A DNA stretch of 64,000 bases, taken from Chitinophaga sp. Ak27 (GTDB lineage: Bacteria > Bacteroidota > Bacteroidia > Chitinophagales > Chitinophagaceae). The notes beneath the pieces are model-generated. The model did no database searches. It worked only from the letters and a program-made list of their open reading frames with translations, and was not told the origin of the DNA. The translations under genes were made by a program, and so were the position numbers. Positions 26,202 to 34,085 of the stretch are shown piece after piece. Location of the stretch: positions 124,001 through 188,000 of the forward strand of contig NZ_JABAOB010000010.1 in NCBI RefSeq assembly GCF_012726295.1, given 5' to 3'. Every line of letters starts with the position of its first letter. Position 1 is the first letter of the stretch.

Positions 26202-26906
26202 CTATAAAAAGAAAATCGCTACCACTACAGGCAGCTCTTTTAAGTGTTCTGACAGGAATTTTCTTATTGACTTTAAGGCCAAACTCATATACTCTCTTGC
26301 CGTAGAATAGGATATTCCAAGCCTTTCTGCCACTTCTTTAAGCGGCATAGCCTCCTCTTTAGCCAGCCGGTAAACATTTTTCTGTTGGGGAGAAAGTTCC
26401 TCAACCGCCCTGTTTAACAATATAGAGACCTCTTTGAAGCTGACCAAGCCATCGGCAGGCATGTCGCTCTCAGAATCAATGCTATTTAAGGCATCTCCAT
26501 AAACTACAACATTCGTTTTTTTCCGTAGGGAGGAAAGAATATAGTTTCTCCCTAATACATACAAGTATGCTGCCGGATTATCAACCTTTTCTAAAGAATA
26601 CCGAACAGACCAAAGCTTCCCAAACACTTCCTGGACAGCATCCTGCGCTTCCAGAACATCTTTGAGATACATTAATGCCATTGTATAAATCCTGTTCCAA
26701 TGGCGGTCATAAAAAAGGCGAAACGCAGTTTCATCCCCTTCCGCAATTTTCAACAGCAGAATCTTGTCCTCGTATATTGGATCAATACTCAATATATAAT
26801 TTATTTTAAATGCATTCTTAGTAGTCTTGCTGATATCAGGTGCTTCCCGAACTTTAAATAAAGTCCTGGTTAATTGGTCGCCCCTCAAATATATATCATC
26901 GTTCAA
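26202..26906 (-). CDS. ECF sigma-70 factor (FecI-like)
   Basis: 234 residues; the family core starts at about residue 45 (EDKILLLKIAEGDETAFRLFYDRHW). Region 2 is seen in AQDAVQEVFGKLW, and region 4 in LSPQQKNVYRLAKEEAMPLKEVAERLGISYSTAREYMSLAL. The N-terminal 40 residues are an unusual extension; no internal ATG precedes the core, so either the extension is real or a non-ATG start is used. It should bind RNA polymerase and direct transcription of susC and the genes after it, under FecR control. It ends in a hydrophobic tail (VVVAIFFL). Confidence 0.93.
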   Translation of the reverse strand: MNDDIYLRGDQLTRTLFKVREAPDISKTTKNAFKINYILSIDPIYEDKILLLKIAEGDETAFRLFYDRHWNRIYTMALMYLKDVLEAQDAVQEVFGKLWSVRYSLEKVDNPAAYLYVLGRNYILSSLRKKTNVVVYGDALNSIDSESDMPADGLVSFKEVSILLNRAVEELSPQQKNVYRLAKEEAMPLKEVAERLGISYSTAREYMSLALKSIRKFLSEHLKELPVVVAIFFL

Positions 26907-27190
26907 TAATTTTTTTGCTTCAGTTAAGAGAAATTCACCTATGTTATCTATCTCATGTTTGCTCTAACGAGTAAATTCCATCAAATTAGTCAGGCCACAC
27001 GAAAACGAAGTAAACTAAATTCCATCATGAACGGCACCGCAAAGCTGCGCTCACAAAGCGCCATTAACTTTTGTGAAGCCTTCACCAGCAAGAGGGGTGG
27101 TGATTTGATATTGAAATGGTAAGGAACGGGGAACCCGCTCCTATATTTCCTTCCTAAGCATCCTGGTAGCCGGAATAAGGGGAGGGCAAG
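26907..27190. other. Intergenic stretch, no gene seen
   Basis: Together with the sequence to 27363 this makes a gap of about 457 bases between the sigma gene and the DoxX gene. A 67-codon minus-strand frame at 26990-27193 has no recognisable family and no coding look, so I do not call it. The only structure I see is the terminator at 27191-27221. Confidence 0.5.
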
Positions 27191-27221
27191 CAAAAACGGC
27201 CTATCCCGAAGGCAGGCCGTT
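27191..27221 (-). terminator. Rho-independent terminator, minus strand
   Basis: aacggcct (27195-27202) pairs perfectly with aggccgtt (27214-27221). Read on the minus strand the stem is followed by a run of T (gccgtttttgctt). It should end transcripts coming from the DoxX gene at 27364-27786. Confidence 0.65.
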
Positions 27222-27363
27222 GTAGATATCCAGGTAAAAGTAGGTGTGCCAGTCAGAATTTATAAGCCAAAGGCACCAGCAGAAATGGAATAACAATAGT
27301 TTTATGTTGCAAGCGGGCAATACCTCGTCCAATATTGATAATTCGTGCTTGCCAGTCCAGGGG

Positions 27364-27786
27364 TTATTTCAACCAATCGTTTTTAGGTCTCAGCAGAGCA
27401 TAACTTCCCCCACCAGTAAAAAACAACGCTATACCTGAGAGCATAAACAGCATTGCCAGCTCTCCTTCGAGCCCTCCGGTTTCACCGATGTTGAACGTAG
27501 AGCCGCCATGTGCGAGGATAAGCGCGAAAAGCATGACCAGGGCCACCATCATTCCTGAAAGGCGGGTAAACACACCGAGAATGAGAAATAAAGGTGCGAT
27601 GCATTCCCCCAGCGGTACCCCAAGCCACAGGAATTTTGGCAGACCTCTTTCGGCCAGCATTTCCCGGACAAAGTCGTGTCCATGTTGGAATTTTGCAATA
27701 CCATGGAATACCAGGAGTCCCCCTGTGGCAATACGAATAAGCAGTATTCCCAGGTCATTGTTAAGCTGCTTAATATAAGCTGTCAT
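27364..27786 (-). CDS. DoxX-family membrane protein
   Basis: 140 residues, full length for DoxX, with four membrane helices: GILLIRIATGGLLVFHGIAKF, LGECIAPLFLILGVF, MMVALVMLFALILAHG and ELAMLFMLSGIALFFTGGG. The first helix has the family's G-L-L-x-F-H-G pattern. Role in this family is loosely tied to membrane redox or sulfur chemistry, so nothing more precise is claimed. It stands alone on the minus strand. A broken copy of the same gene lies at 12536-12880, on the far side of the Sus-type cluster. Confidence 0.9.
   Translation of the reverse strand: MTAYIKQLNNDLGILLIRIATGGLLVFHGIAKFQHGHDFVREMLAERGLPKFLWLGVPLGECIAPLFLILGVFTRLSGMMVALVMLFALILAHGGSTFNIGETGGLEGELAMLFMLSGIALFFTGGGSYALLRPKNDWLK
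27374..27630 (-). repeat. Right copy of the ~255-bp direct repeat (DoxX coding sequence)
   Basis: Same orientation as and roughly 90% identical to 12625-12880 by eye. This copy is inside the intact DoxX gene and is therefore likely the parent. Confidence 0.85.
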
Positions 27787-28272
27787 ATTCTAGATTATTT
27801 AGATTGTTTATTGTCATAAAAGTAAACAGGTATCTGCCAGAAGATGCGATAAATCAGATTCAACCGGAGAAAATTACTGCTAAAGCGACCGAAAAGCCCA
27901 TCGAAGTATAGCTATCTATAATCTCTCATCGCATTAAAAGAGTGCTTATTCATCACAATAACTATATGTGCCAGTTAAAAAATTCCCCCAATGTTTTATC
28001 AGGTCAACAGCAAAGTTTTCCGCATTTATCTATCGATCAGTTATTTATAAATTATTGCAAATATTTTTGTATAAAATATTTATTTACAGGAAAATAGAAA
28101 TTTTCGCAAGTCTTTAGCAAGAGTAACGGAGACATAGGATTTATTAGAATAAAGCTTCTATAAAATATCTTGTTCTTCATAAAGCTGTAAAACAAAATCA
28201 GCTGCATGAAAAAGCGGTTCTAACAAGTCTTCATTCCCGGTACATAATCAGAACTGGCGTTCTGAAGATTTT
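27787..28272. other. AT-rich non-coding stretch
   Basis: About 490 bases between DoxX and the orphan terminator at 28273. I see no open frame with coding character and no RNA gene. Because a plus-strand terminator follows with no gene before it, this may be the remains of a deleted gene or hold a small RNA; neither can be shown from the sequence. Confidence 0.4.
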
Positions 28273-28303
28273 AAAAAGGCATCGCGTGAACGGTGCCTTT
28301 TTT
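28273..28303 (+). terminator. Hairpin terminator without an evident upstream gene
   Basis: aaaaaggcatcg (28273-28284) pairs with cggtgccttttt (28291-28302) through one wobble, followed by more T. A closely similar hairpin lies at 32163-32190. Confidence 0.65.
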
Positions 28304-28367
28304 GTTTTGTAAGAGAATCGTTATATTTCTACCATTACATTTCGCCATTTATTTCATTCTTTGCATC

Positions 28368-28829
28368 ATGAGCACTTATCCGCTTCAAATAGTAAAAGAT
28401 GATCTGCTACGGCAATTCAAGGATAAAGTTGATGCAAATGTTCTGACCACTAAATTTGCTGCATTAGAAGATGCAGCATTATCCAATGAAAATTTCAGTT
28501 TTTATACTTCAGTAGCATCCGTTTATTCCAGTAAAATTGAAGGAGAACCTATTGAGCTGGATTCTTACATAAAACATAAAGATTCGGGATTGAATTCCAG
28601 CCGGACTATACAAAGAAAATTGACGATTTTACTGGAAAAATGGTTTCTTGCACAACATTTAGGACCCCAGGCATGGTTTGTACAATCTGAAAAGTATTAT
28701 TATTTGCATCATCACGAATATTATAACAATATAAGACTACTTAGACAAGAATATGATGAGCTAAATTATAGTGCAGCATTGCCTTTTGTAATGATGTTAA
28801 GTCGGGCCGTGCTGAATCCTGGCAAATAA
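28368..28829 (+). pseudogene. Fic-family protein with the catalytic core deleted
   Basis: 153 residues from the ATG at 28368. The N-terminal 85 residues are a normal Fic start, including the inhibitory-helix motif S54-S-K-I-E58-G59 (SVYSSKIEGEPIELDSYIKH). The sequence then jumps at about residue 85 (near base 28625) straight into LLEKWFLAQHLGPQAWF and the C-terminal helices (SEKYYYLHHHEYYNNIRLL). In intact relatives about 100 residues lie between, including the HPFxDGNGR motif that transfers AMP to target proteins. The join is in frame, so a stable but catalytically dead protein could still be made; I list it as a pseudogene because the active site is absent. Confidence 0.82.
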
Positions 28830-28914
28830 AGATCCTCCGGGCCATTCCATGCGTTTTACCAGGTATCGTTATTTCTTCCTTTGGAATCATGTTTGATTTT
28901 TATAATTTCATATT

Positions 28915-29823
28915 ATGAAAACGACAGAAAGTGTTGAGGATTTTTACAAACGACTTCCCAAGGACGTTGTTTCGCCGCAGTCAACAAATAATGCGGGGAT
29001 AGGTCATTTTAATGTATTCAGCAGGGAGTCTTATTCCGTTGTTTCACCTTATAGCCGCAGGGACTTTTATAAGGCATCTCTGATCATAGGGACGGGTAAG
29101 CTGTATTATGCAGATAAGTGGGTACAGATAGACCGCCCTGCAATGCTTTTTTCCAATCCGGTAGTCCCTTATTCCTGGGAACCGGAGTCCGAAAACCAAT
29201 CCGGATGGTACTGCCTGTTTACTGAAGGCTTTATCCAGCACACTGAACGCGTAGAAAGCCTAAAAGATTCCCCACTCTTTAAAATAGGGAGCAATCCCAT
29301 TTTCTTTCCCAGAGAAGCACAGCTGCAGGAAATTTCTGCCATCTTTCAAAAGATGATGGTGGAAATGGCTTCCACCTATGCTCAGAAATATGATGTGCTG
29401 CGTAGTTATTTGCACCTGCTGATCCATGAGTCAATGAAATCCAATCCAGCTAACAGTTTTGGAACTTATGTCAACGCCTCGGCGCGGGTTTCGGGGCTAT
29501 TCCTGGAGCTGCTGGAGCGTCAGTTTCCCATAGACTCCCCATTAGCAAGTCTGTCACTGAAAACTCCTGCTGATTATGCTCATGCGCTGTCGGTGCATGT
29601 TAATCATTTGAACCGTTCTGTAAAGGAAACCACGGGAAAAACGACTTCTGAACAGATCGCTGCCCGGATAGCCAAAGAGGCAAGCGCCCTCCTGCAACAT
29701 ACAGACTGGAATATTGCGGACATTGCATATAGTCTTGGGTTCGAGTACCCCTCCTATTTTACCAATTTCTTCAAGAAACACACCGGCATGTCGCCCAACC
29801 AGCTTCGTAATATAGCTGTTTGA
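28915..29823 (+). CDS. AraC-family transcriptional regulator
   Basis: 302 residues. The N-terminal two thirds is a cupin-like sensing region (KASLIIGTGKLYYADKWVQI, PAMLFSNPVVPYSWEPES). The C-terminal third has two helix-turn-helix motifs typical of AraC: one around HVNHLNRSVKETTGKTTSEQI and one in WNIADIAYSLGFEYPSYFTNFFKKHTGMSPNQLR. It should bind DNA when its ligand is present. The aldo/keto reductase gene starts 75 bases downstream on the same strand, and regulators of this type often control such a neighbour; that is inference. Confidence 0.93.
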   Translation: MKTTESVEDFYKRLPKDVVSPQSTNNAGIGHFNVFSRESYSVVSPYSRRDFYKASLIIGTGKLYYADKWVQIDRPAMLFSNPVVPYSWEPESENQSGWYCLFTEGFIQHTERVESLKDSPLFKIGSNPIFFPREAQLQEISAIFQKMMVEMASTYAQKYDVLRSYLHLLIHESMKSNPANSFGTYVNASARVSGLFLELLERQFPIDSPLASLSLKTPADYAHALSVHVNHLNRSVKETTGKTTSEQIAARIAKEASALLQHTDWNIADIAYSLGFEYPSYFTNFFKKHTGMSPNQLRNIAV

Positions 29824-29874
29824 ATAGTATAAGCATCCGTTTGATTATTATAAACAGGCGTTTTTCCCCATTTC

Positions 29875-29882
29875 TACCTTTG
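29875..29882 (+). promoter_or_regulatory. Bacteroidota -7 box before the aldo/keto reductase
   Basis: TACCTTTG fits TAnnTTTG exactly and lies 16 bases before the ATG at 29899. No strong -33 TTTG is seen at the normal distance, so the promoter may need an activator such as the AraC protein upstream. Confidence 0.55.
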
Positions 29883-29898
29883 CATAGAATAAAATTTA

Positions 29899-30906
29899 AT
29901 GACTATGCAATATAGAAATCTGGGAAAAACCAATGAACGACTATCAGCTATCGGCCTTGGCTGCATGGGTATGAGCTTTGCCTATGGCCCGGCAGATGAG
30001 AAGGAAAATATAGCCACACTTGAAAAGGCATTAGATCTGGGCATTAACTTTTGGGATACGGCTGACATGTACGGCAATGGAGCGAATGAGGAGCTTATTT
30101 CAAAGGTGTTGGTTCCTAACCGGGAGAAGATATTTATCGCGACAAAGTTTGGCTTCCGGTTTAAAGATGGCATTGCAGGGCCTAGCGGAACTGCAAATAC
30201 CTTTTTCGATGGTTCCCCTGCCTGGATTAAAATTGCTGTGGAGCAAAGCCTGAAACGCCTGAAAATTGATACCATAGATTTGTACTATGCTCACCGGGTT
30301 GATCCGAATGTACCAATTGAAGAAACAGTCGGCGCGATGGCCGATCTCGTGAAAGAAGGCAAGGTCCGTTATATCGGCTTGAGCGAAGCATCAGCCGCTT
30401 CCATCATAAAGGCTAATAAGATCCATCCAATTACCGCCTTGCAAAGCGAATATTCATTAATGGCCCGTGATGTGGAAGGCGACGTCCTGAAAACTATCAG
30501 GGAGCTACAAATCAGCCTGGTTCCCTATGCTCCCCTGGCCAGAGGGTTATTTTCCAATGGGCTCGATCTTAATAGTCTCGCCGAAGACGATTTCAGACGA
30601 ACATTGCCACGCTCTCATGGCGAGCATGCTGAAAATAATGCCAGGCTTGTTGCCGATTTCGCCCTATTGGCAAAAGATAAGAACTGTACTCCCGCCCAGT
30701 TGGCGTTAGCCTGGGTACTGGCCCAAGGCAACGATGTGATCCCTATCCCCGGAACCAAAAGGAGAAAATATCTCGAAGAAAATGCCGGTGCAGTTGAGAT
30801 TCAATTGACCGATCAGGAACTGGCATTGATTGATACCATAGTTGCGAAATATCCGAATATTGGCGCCCGTTACAGCGAAGGTGCTATGGCCATGATTGAT
30901 CACTGA
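29899..30906 (+). CDS. Aldo/keto reductase
   Basis: 335 residues (a second ATG two codons in is equally possible). It has the full catalytic tetrad D53, Y58 (WDTADMYGNGANEEL), K83 (FIATKFGF) and H132 (DLYYAHRVDP), and the C-terminal NADPH-binding stretch IPIPGTKRRKYLEENAGA. It reduces aldehydes or ketones with NADPH in the cytoplasm. Close to the AKR13-like bacterial group. Probably controlled by the AraC gene upstream; natural substrate unknown. Confidence 0.95.
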   Translation: MTMQYRNLGKTNERLSAIGLGCMGMSFAYGPADEKENIATLEKALDLGINFWDTADMYGNGANEELISKVLVPNREKIFIATKFGFRFKDGIAGPSGTANTFFDGSPAWIKIAVEQSLKRLKIDTIDLYYAHRVDPNVPIEETVGAMADLVKEGKVRYIGLSEASAASIIKANKIHPITALQSEYSLMARDVEGDVLKTIRELQISLVPYAPLARGLFSNGLDLNSLAEDDFRRTLPRSHGEHAENNARLVADFALLAKDKNCTPAQLALAWVLAQGNDVIPIPGTKRRKYLEENAGAVEIQLTDQELALIDTIVAKYPNIGARYSEGAMAMIDH

Positions 30907-31000
30907 TAACCTAAGCTGGTTTTGCAAATGAGCCGGGGCTTGCAGTTCTTAAATTCTGAAAAGCACAGGGCGACCTACCAGAAAATTAATACATTAATTA

Positions 31001-32053
31001 ATGACAAAAAGATATATCACAAGGGGGCTGCTAGTGACGGCCCTCTTGTTAGCGCTGGATTCCTTGCAAAAACTTATGGCACAAGATCCACCAGAGCGAT
31101 TTCTAACCGGCGTACAAAGACCAGAGGACCTGCTCCAGTTACCAGGATCTCATTGGATCATTGTCAGCTGCTACAGTCCATCGACGGCTAAATCCGGGAA
31201 GCTTATGGCTATTGATCTGGAGAAACAGGGTATCCCACCACTAGTAATTTTCCCAGGCCAGGCACCTTTAAAAAGCAATAATCTCAATACACTGTTTAGA
31301 CCGCATGGAATAAATTGTCTTCAAACCGGCATCAATCAGTACCGGCTATTTGTTATAAACCATGGAAGCAAAGAGACAATTGAGGTTTTTGATATTGATT
31401 TACGGTCCCAGGACCTACAGATTACCTGGAGCAAGAGTATAGGGCTTCCAACAACTGTATGGGCCAATGGAATTGTAGTATCTCCCGACGAAACGGTTTT
31501 CGTAACCAGTATGTATGACCCTGCAGATAAAAAATTCATTGACGAGTTCGAAAAAGGCGAGCCTACCGGACAGGTTTGGAAATGGACCTCTACCCAGGGA
31601 TGGCAAACTCTTAATGACAAATTGCTATCAGGGTCCAATGGCATTGAAATATCCAGAGATGGGCAAATTCTGTATGTTTCCGAATGGGCAAAGCGCCGAT
31701 TATGGAAGTTTTCACTGAATAAAGCCGTTGTTGATTCCTATATCCAGTTGGATTTTCTCACCGACAATTTACGCTGGACGGAAAAAGGAAATCTACTCCT
31801 AACCGGTCAAAAAGCAAATCCCGCTATTCTTTTTAAGGCACATTCGCTTCAACATTTAGTAGGCGGCAATCAATTTTCAGTGGCCGAAATTAATCCGGTA
31901 ACGTTTACTGCTAATTATCTAATTGATGGAGGCAGCCGGGACTTTGGATGGGGAACAGTGGCAATCGCCGTTGGGGACGAAATTTGGGTAGGGAGCTCTC
32001 TTACTAACAAAATAGCATGTTACAAGAATTTAAAAACGAAATCAACGAGATGA
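31001..32053 (+). CDS. Exported SMP-30/strictosidine-synthase-like beta-propeller protein
   Basis: 350 residues with a signal peptide (MTKRYITRGLLVTALLLAL, ending LMAQ). The rest reads as a six-bladed propeller of the SMP-30/gluconolactonase or arylesterase kind: blades include FRPHGINCLQTG, WANGIVVSPDETVFVTSMYD, GSNGIEISRDGQILYVSEWA. The NGI/NGIE turns are where such proteins hold calcium. It could hydrolyse lactones or esters in the periplasm; the substrate is unknown. Its stop overlaps an ATG (ATGA at 32050) opening a 22-codon frame. Confidence 0.8.
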   Translation: MTKRYITRGLLVTALLLALDSLQKLMAQDPPERFLTGVQRPEDLLQLPGSHWIIVSCYSPSTAKSGKLMAIDLEKQGIPPLVIFPGQAPLKSNNLNTLFRPHGINCLQTGINQYRLFVINHGSKETIEVFDIDLRSQDLQITWSKSIGLPTTVWANGIVVSPDETVFVTSMYDPADKKFIDEFEKGEPTGQVWKWTSTQGWQTLNDKLLSGSNGIEISRDGQILYVSEWAKRRLWKFSLNKAVVDSYIQLDFLTDNLRWTEKGNLLLTGQKANPAILFKAHSLQHLVGGNQFSVAEINPVTFTANYLIDGGSRDFGWGTVAIAVGDEIWVGSSLTNKIACYKNLKTKSTR

Positions 32054-32118
32054 AAACATTTTATGATAAAAAGTCCTTCGGTTTTTCGCAATACCTGGAG
32101 GTTGACCTTGGTACCTAG
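32050..32118 (+). CDS. 22-codon frame coupled to the propeller gene, possible gene remnant
   Basis: ATG at 32050 overlaps the preceding stop (ATGA). The frame codes MKTFYDKKSFGFSQYLEVDL and two more residues, then stops with TAG at 32116. It looks like the start of a longer protein that has been cut short, but I cannot name the family. It might also be a chance frame. Confidence 0.3.
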   Translation: MKTFYDKKSFGFSQYLEVDLGT

Positions 32119-32436
32119 AAAATCAAAAAACAACCTTTGTGCAGGCGGACTGAAGTGGCTTTAAAGGCATCGCGAGAGCGGTGTCTTTTTGGTTTATAAT
32201 TAATGCCATTTCATTCCAGCGCTTCAGTCGCTAACTTTCAAACTTCTGCTTTAACCGGAGATAGATCTGATATTCTCTATCTTCGCTTATTCTATTCACC
32301 CTTCCGCAGGGTTCCACCAATTAAGGAAATTTTCACTGTGCCCCGCTAACTAAGCAAATGCGGACTTTAACGTTGCGAGATACGAAGTTTAAGATGCCGC
32401 TTCTTTTGTTTATTATTGCTACTACAATCAATTAGC
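32119..32436. other. Non-coding gap with one terminator
   Basis: About 318 bases between the 22-codon frame and the Crp/Fnr gene. It holds the hairpin at 32163-32190; otherwise I see no gene. Confidence 0.5.
32163..32190 (+). terminator. Rho-independent terminator, sister of the one at 28273
   Basis: aaaggcatcg (32163-32172) pairs with cggtgtcttt (32179-32188) with two wobbles and runs into T. Nine of the ten left-arm bases plus the loop start cgaga resemble the hairpin at 28273-28303. Confidence 0.7.
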
Positions 32437-33006
32437 ATGCATGAACAGCTGACTAAATTTATTACAGACAGGATTCAATTAAGTGAAGCTGATTTACAGC
32501 AAGTGCTTTCTTGTTTTCATCTCCTGATTGCAAAAAAGAATGAGATAATTGGCAGAACGGGGGAACTATCGAGACGAATGTTTTTCGTCAACAAAGGGTG
32601 TTTACGGGTATATTACATAAAGCCAGATGGGAGAGAAGCTACACGCCGGTTTGCTTTCGAAAATTCTTTTTCTACGTCTTTAACATCTTTTATCGATGGT
32701 ACCTTGCTCAAAGAAGATACACAGACTGTTGAGTCATCGGAATTGCTTTATATCCACCGTGAGGATTTTTATTCCCTGTTGAACACTATTCCCAGTTGGG
32801 AAAAATTCTATCGTGGTTTTCTGGAACAGGCCTATATTATTAACACCAGCAGGCTGGAAGATTTTATTACGCTAAATCCACGCGAGCGTTATCAACTGCT
32901 ACTGAAGGAAAACCCGGAAATGGTACTCCGTTTACCTAACAAGTTAATAGCCAATTATCTTAATATCACCCAGGAAGCACTCAGCAGGATAAAATCCGGA
33001 TCCTGA
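32437..33006 (+). CDS. Crp/Fnr-family regulator (cyclic-nucleotide-binding fold)
   Basis: 189 residues from the ATG at 32437; an upstream in-frame TTG at 32416 is less likely. Residues about 10-115 form the cyclic-nucleotide-binding beta-roll (EIIGRTGELSRRMFFVNKGCLRVYYIKPDGREATRRF is typical). The C-terminus has a short helix-turn-helix (LPNKLIANYLNITQEALSRIKS). Bacteroidota carry many such short Crp-like proteins, and the ligand is usually unknown. It lies 71 bases before the amidohydrolase gene on the same strand, a possible target. Confidence 0.9.
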   Translation: MHEQLTKFITDRIQLSEADLQQVLSCFHLLIAKKNEIIGRTGELSRRMFFVNKGCLRVYYIKPDGREATRRFAFENSFSTSLTSFIDGTLLKEDTQTVESSELLYIHREDFYSLLNTIPSWEKFYRGFLEQAYIINTSRLEDFITLNPRERYQLLLKENPEMVLRLPNKLIANYLNITQEALSRIKSGS

Positions 33007-33077
33007 TTATTTGATCCGGATCAATAATATAGCTATTGAAGAGCTGGACTTTTGCAGCTTATCCAATTCAATCAGCT

Positions 33078-34028
33078 ATGCGTATTATAACATTAGAAGA
33101 ACACATTGCCCTACCTGAATTTAGCCATGAGATACAGCAATGGCCTTTGCCTCCGCAGGCAGTTGAGAAACTCGCTGATATCAGTGACACCCGCTTAAAA
33201 TCAATGGACGATAATGGCATTGATGTGCAGGTATTATCTGTAGTGGGAAGGGGCGCAGAAAGTTTACCTCCCCGGGAAGCCCTGTCATTTGCCATGAGAT
33301 ATAATGATCTGCTTGCTGCAAAAATTGCCGCACATCCCACCCGATTTAAGGCATTCGCACATTTGCCTATGTGTTCTCCCGAGGCCGCGGCGAATGAGCT
33401 GGAAAGAGCAAAAGAAGAACATCGTTTTTGCGGAGCCCTGATCAACGGCCTTACCAATGGTAAATTCCTGGATCTTCCGGAATTCAGGCCACTACTGCAA
33501 AAAGCAGAACAATTAGAAATGCCCCTTTATCTGCATCCCGGCCTGCCGCCTGAGGCGGTAGCCCAAGCCTATTACAACGATCTGCCTGGATCAACGGGTG
33601 TAATGTTGGCTTGCGGCGGTTGGGGCTGGCATGCAGAAACAGCCCTACACGTACTCCGTTTGATCATTACCGGAACATTAGACCGGTATCCCCGATTAAA
33701 GATCATCATTGGGCATATGGGCGAAATGATACCGATGATGATGTCGCGGCTGGATGAAAAATTCAGTGTTTCCGGTATAGGGTATCACCAGCGTACAGTT
33801 AGCCAAACCCTGCGCGACCAGGTACACATTACCACGAGTGGGATTTTCACCTTACCGCCACTGATGGCTGCATTGGGAACTTTCGGGATTGATAATGTTA
33901 TGTTTTCGGTAGATTACCCCTTTAGCACAAATGAAGTGGGAAAGCAGTTGCTGGAGCGTATTCCATTGCCTCCCGAAGATGTAGCGAGGATAGCAGGCGG
34001 AAATGCGGAGAGGTTGTTAGGCTTGTAA
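33078..34028 (+). CDS. ACMSD-like amidohydrolase (probable decarboxylase)
   Basis: 316 residues from the ATG at 33078; an upstream TTG in frame at 33036 is less likely. The protein opens MRIITLEEHIALPEF, with the metal motif E7-x-H9 in place of the usual HxH. The other ligands are in place: H153 (LYLHPGLPP), H213 (IIGHMGEMIP) and D279 (MFSVDYPF). ExH at the start is seen in gamma-resorcylate and related decarboxylases of this family, so a non-oxidative decarboxylase of an aromatic acid is the best guess. Cytoplasmic. It follows the Crp/Fnr gene. Confidence 0.88.
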   Translation: MRIITLEEHIALPEFSHEIQQWPLPPQAVEKLADISDTRLKSMDDNGIDVQVLSVVGRGAESLPPREALSFAMRYNDLLAAKIAAHPTRFKAFAHLPMCSPEAAANELERAKEEHRFCGALINGLTNGKFLDLPEFRPLLQKAEQLEMPLYLHPGLPPEAVAQAYYNDLPGSTGVMLACGGWGWHAETALHVLRLIITGTLDRYPRLKIIIGHMGEMIPMMMSRLDEKFSVSGIGYHQRTVSQTLRDQVHITTSGIFTLPPLMAALGTFGIDNVMFSVDYPFSTNEVGKQLLERIPLPPEDVARIAGGNAERLLGL

Positions 34029-34068
34029 GATGATGGAGAGACTGCGTTGACACAGCCTCTCCGTCATC
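34029..34068 (+). terminator. Hairpin between convergent genes
   Basis: gatgatggagag (34029-34040) pairs with ctctccgtcatc (34057-34068) with one wobble, right after the amidohydrolase stop and 18 bases before the end of the convergent VOC gene. T-tract short. Confidence 0.6.
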
Positions 34069-34085
34069 CTTTGAAATTTCTCTCA

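Noticed and set aside
12949..26906. Reading the first SusC/SusD cluster as a polysaccharide utilisation locus
   Set aside because: No glycoside hydrolase, lyase, esterase or sulfatase is encoded; the companions are redoxins and a protease.
26990..27193. 67-codon minus-strand frame after the sigma gene
   Set aside because: No family, signal or coding bias, and it overlaps the terminator region.
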